In this document: positions 32,611 through 34,677 of the stretch, in pieces
Layout: each line of letters opens with the position of its first letter
Numbering within the stretch: position 1 is the stretch's first letter
Source: Chloroflexota bacterium
GTDB lineage: Bacteria > Chloroflexota > Anaerolineae > UBA4142
Length of the DNA: 34,677 nt
Reading direction: 5' to 3'
Assembly: GCA_023489485.1 (NCBI GenBank)
Contig: JAMDCU010000025.1
Coordinates: 1 to 34,677 of the forward strand
Notes under the pieces: model-generated
What the model was told of the DNA's origin: nothing
Database searches by the model: none
Seen by the model: only the letters and a program-made list of their open reading frames with translations
Program-made: the position numbers and the translations under genes

Positions 32611-33597
32611 ATGTACACTGATCAACCAATCCATGAAACCTGTCTCGTTACAGGGGCGGCCGGTTTCATCGGTTCACATTTGGCAGAAGCGCTTGTCGCC
32701 CGGGGGCATCGCGTGATCGGAGTAGATTCGTTCGTGGATTTCTACCCGCGTGCGTTCAAAGAGGCCAATCTCGAGCAGTTACGCCAATCGCCCAACTTTA
32801 GCCTGGTCGAGAGTGACTTGCAGACCGCCAACCTTCCGAAATTACTGACAGGCGTGGATTACGTCTTCCACCTCGCGGCGCAGGCGGGCGTACGCACGAG
32901 TTGGGGTGAAGGCTTTGCGTCTTACGTGGAAAACAACGTGCTCGCCACGCAGCGCCTGCTGGAAGCGGCGAAACAGAGTCGCGTCCGGCGTGTCATCTAT
33001 GCGTCTTCGTCGTCGGTTTACGGCAACGCCGCGGTGCAGCCCGTGCGCGAGGACAGCACGACCGCGCCGATTTCGCCCTACGGCGTCACCAAGCTCGCCG
33101 CCGAGCATCTCTGCCGCCTTTACACGACGGAACACGGCCTGCCGACCATCTCGCTGCGATACTTTACCGTCTTTGGCCCGCGCCAGCGCCCGGATATGGC
33201 GTTTCACAAATTCATTCGTGCGATTCTGACGGGCGATCCGATCGCGGTCTACGGCGACGGCGAGCAATCACGCGATTTCACTTACGTCGGCGATATCGTC
33301 GCCGCGAATCTGGCGGCGATGCGCCTGGGGCGCCCCGGGGCGTGGTACAACCTGGGCGGGGGCACGCGCGTGACCGTGAATCAGGTGCTGCGAATGCTCC
33401 AAGAGATCATGGGGAAGCGCGCCAACGTCGTTTACCAGGCGCGCCAGTTTGGCGATGCGGCGCATACCGCGGCGGACACGACCGCCGCTCGTTCCGACCT
33501 GGAATTTGCACCACGTTTTTCGCTCGAAAAGGGCCTGCGCCTGGAAGCAGAATGGCTGACCGAGCTCATCTCGGCGCCGGCGCTCGAACTCGCTTGA
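32611..33597 (+). CDS. NAD-dependent sugar-nucleotide epimerase, probably UDP-glucuronate/UDP-glucose 4-epimerase type
   Basis: 328 residues, extended SDR family: [15 protein letters not shown] (~14-28), [13 protein letters not shown] (~87-99), [10 protein letters not shown], catalytic Tyr/Lys in [12 protein letters not shown] and [28 protein letters not shown] with [12 protein letters not shown] is common among UDP-glucuronate 4-epimerases. With the UDP-glucose dehydrogenase gene starting 17 bp downstream, UDP-GlcA to UDP-GalA conversion is a reasonable guess. A GalE-type or dehydratase role is not excluded. AAGGAG lies upstream of the ATG. Confidence 0.87.
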   Translation: MYTDQPIHETCLVTGAAGFIGSHLAEALVARGHRVIGVDSFVDFYPRAFKEANLEQLRQSPNFSLVESDLQTANLPKLLTGVDYVFHLAAQAGVRTSWGEGFASYVENNVLATQRLLEAAKQSRVRRVIYASSSSVYGNAAVQPVREDSTTAPISPYGVTKLAAEHLCRLYTTEHGLPTISLRYFTVFGPRQRPDMAFHKFIRAILTGDPIAVYGDGEQSRDFTYVGDIVAANLAAMRLGRPGAWYNLGGGTRVTVNQVLRMLQEIMGKRANVVYQARQFGDAAHTAADTTAARSDLEFAPRFSLEKGLRLEAEWLTELISAPALELA

Positions 33598-33613
33598 GAG
33601 AAAGGAGAATACA

Positions 33614-34677
33614 ATGAGCAACATTTGCATGATTGGCACCGGGTATGTCGGTCTGGTGACGGGTACGTGCGTCGCGGATATGGGTCATCGGGTGACCTGT
33701 CTGGACATCGTGCCTGAAAAAATCGCCTCGCTGCAGGCAGGCGTTCTCCCCATTCACGAACCGGGGCTCGTGGAAATGGTCGAGCGCAATGTGCGGGCGG
33801 GGCGGCTGCACTTTACGACGAGTTATGCCGAGGCGCTGAACGGCGATGGCCGGCAGGGCGTGGCCGATTTCATCTTCATCGCCGTGAATACGCCCCCCGC
33901 GGCCGACGGCCGCACCGCCGACTTGAGCTATGTCGAGTCCGCAGCGCGGAGCATCGGCACCTACCTGAATCACGATGCCGTCATTATCAACAAGAGCACC
34001 GTGCCCCTTGGCACTGGCACGCTCGTCGAAAGCATCATCGCCGAACACCTGCGCGATCAGGCGGTGTCGTTTGCCGTCGTCTCCAATCCCGAATTCCTGC
34101 GCGAGGGGAGTGCGATCCGGGATTTTGAAAACCCGGACCGCGTCGTGCTTGGCTCGACCACCCGTGAGGCGGCGGAGCGCGTTGCGCAGCTCTATTTGCC
34201 GCTGCGAGCGCCGATCCTCATTACCGATCTCGCGACCGCCGAGATGATCAAGTACGCCTCGAACGCGCTCCTCGCGACCAAGATTTCGTTCATCAACGAG
34301 ATCTCCCAGATCTGCGAGCGGTTGGGCGCCGACGTGAAAGAAGTAGCGGCGGGCATCGGCTACGACCGGCGCCTCGGGCGCGCGTTTCTCGATGCCGGGA
34401 TCGGGTACGGCGGCAGTTGCTTTCCGAAAGATGTCGCGGCGCTGGCACAAATGGCGGACGGCGCCGGCCTCCACCCGCAAATGTTGCACGCGGTGATGGA
34501 AGTGAACCGCGATCAGCGCCGTCACGTGGTCCGCAAACTCGCCTCGCTCCTCGGCGACCTGCGGGGCAAAACCATCGCGATCCTGGGGCTCGCCTTCAAG
34601 CCGGACACAGACGACATGCGCGAGGCGCCGGCGATCGAGATTATCCGGGGGCTCGTCAAGGTAGGAGCCAAGGTGCG
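33614..34677 (+). CDS. UDP-glucose 6-dehydrogenase, C-terminus cut by window edge
   Basis: ATG 33614 has AAGGAG seven bases upstream. 354 codons are visible before the right edge, so roughly the last 80-90 residues are missing. The Rossmann motif [12 protein letters not shown] is at 6-17, VNTPP at ~99-103, SNPEFLREG (substrate loop), [19 protein letters not shown] (central helix), the catalytic Cys269 in GGSCFPKD, and [16 protein letters not shown] in the C-domain. It oxidises UDP-glucose to UDP-glucuronate using two NAD+. The product feeds the epimerase next to it and the UDP-xylose synthase at 20.6 kb. Confidence 0.95.
   Translation, partial: MSNICMIGTGYVGLVTGTCVADMGHRVTCLDIVPEKIASLQAGVLPIHEPGLVEMVERNVRAGRLHFTTSYAEALNGDGRQGVADFIFIAVNTPPAADGRTADLSYVESAARSIGTYLNHDAVIINKSTVPLGTGTLVESIIAEHLRDQAVSFAVVSNPEFLREGSAIRDFENPDRVVLGSTTREAAERVAQLYLPLRAPILITDLATAEMIKYASNALLATKISFINEISQICERLGADVKEVAAGIGYDRRLGRAFLDAGIGYGGSCFPKDVAALAQMADGAGLHPQMLHAVMEVNRDQRRHVVRKLASLLGDLRGKTIAILGLAFKPDTDDMREAPAIEIIRGLVKVGAKV

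Noticed and set aside
1-34677. Search for tRNA/rRNA genes, insertion sequences, toxin-antitoxin or defence genes
   Set aside because: No cloverleaf, rRNA motif, transposase or known defence domain was recognised by reading.

Overview
The window is a high-GC bacterial segment. The gene content best fits a Chloroflexota member (Anaerolineae-like) or a close relative. The pointers are a Thr/Pro-rich lamin-tail-domain protein, a glycosidase-like/O-antigen-ligase fusion, many GT4 glycosyltransferases, MreBCD with MinCDE, and short imperfect 7-8 bp repeats between genes. This placement is inference from gene style, not from a marker phylogeny.

Left part (1-15.5 kb, nearly all minus strand). Read in the direction of transcription: rplY (L25/CTC) with its own promoter and a strong terminator; then a cell-shape and division-site cluster mreB-mreC-mreD-mrdA(PBP2)-minC2-minD2-minC1-minD1-minE-rodA; then a hairpin terminator; then a diguanylate cyclase translationally coupled to a membrane-anchored lamin-tail protein that runs off the left edge. 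The elongasome (MreBCD, PBP2, RodA) and a doubled Min system therefore sit in one cluster. The most unusual protein is MinC1. Its first ~36 residues are a recognisable copy of the MinE N-terminus (membrane helix plus MinD-binding segment), fused in frame to a complete MinC. The order minC-minD-[minE' fused to minC]-minD-minE is what a tandem minCDE duplication followed by one internal deletion would leave.

Right part (15.6-34.7 kb, plus strand). First comes a G5/beta-propeller lipoprotein gene, broken as written. Then follows a surface-polysaccharide locus: glycosidase-like/Wzy fusion, UDP-xylose synthase (own near-consensus promoter), second Wzy/O-antigen ligase, GtrA, GT4, methyltransferase, esterase, terminator, then GT4, MurG-like GT, GT4, ABC exporter, sugar-nucleotide epimerase and UDP-glucose dehydrogenase (cut by the right edge). 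UDP-glucose dehydrogenase, the epimerase and UDP-xylose synthase can together supply UDP-GlcA, a 4-epimer such as UDP-GalA, and UDP-Xyl to the glycosyltransferases.

Sequence-level oddities. Six perfect, spacer-less tandem duplications (19-61 bp) lie only between 7.8 and 17.7 kb. They insert residues in minD2 and the glycosidase-like gene and shift the frame of mrdA (twice), mreC and the G5 gene. They are either local assembly errors or recent or variable slippage events. Dispersed GC-rich hairpins and 7-8 bp periodic repeats lie in intergenic junctions and in low-constraint coding stretches. I saw no tRNA, rRNA, CRISPR array or insertion sequence.
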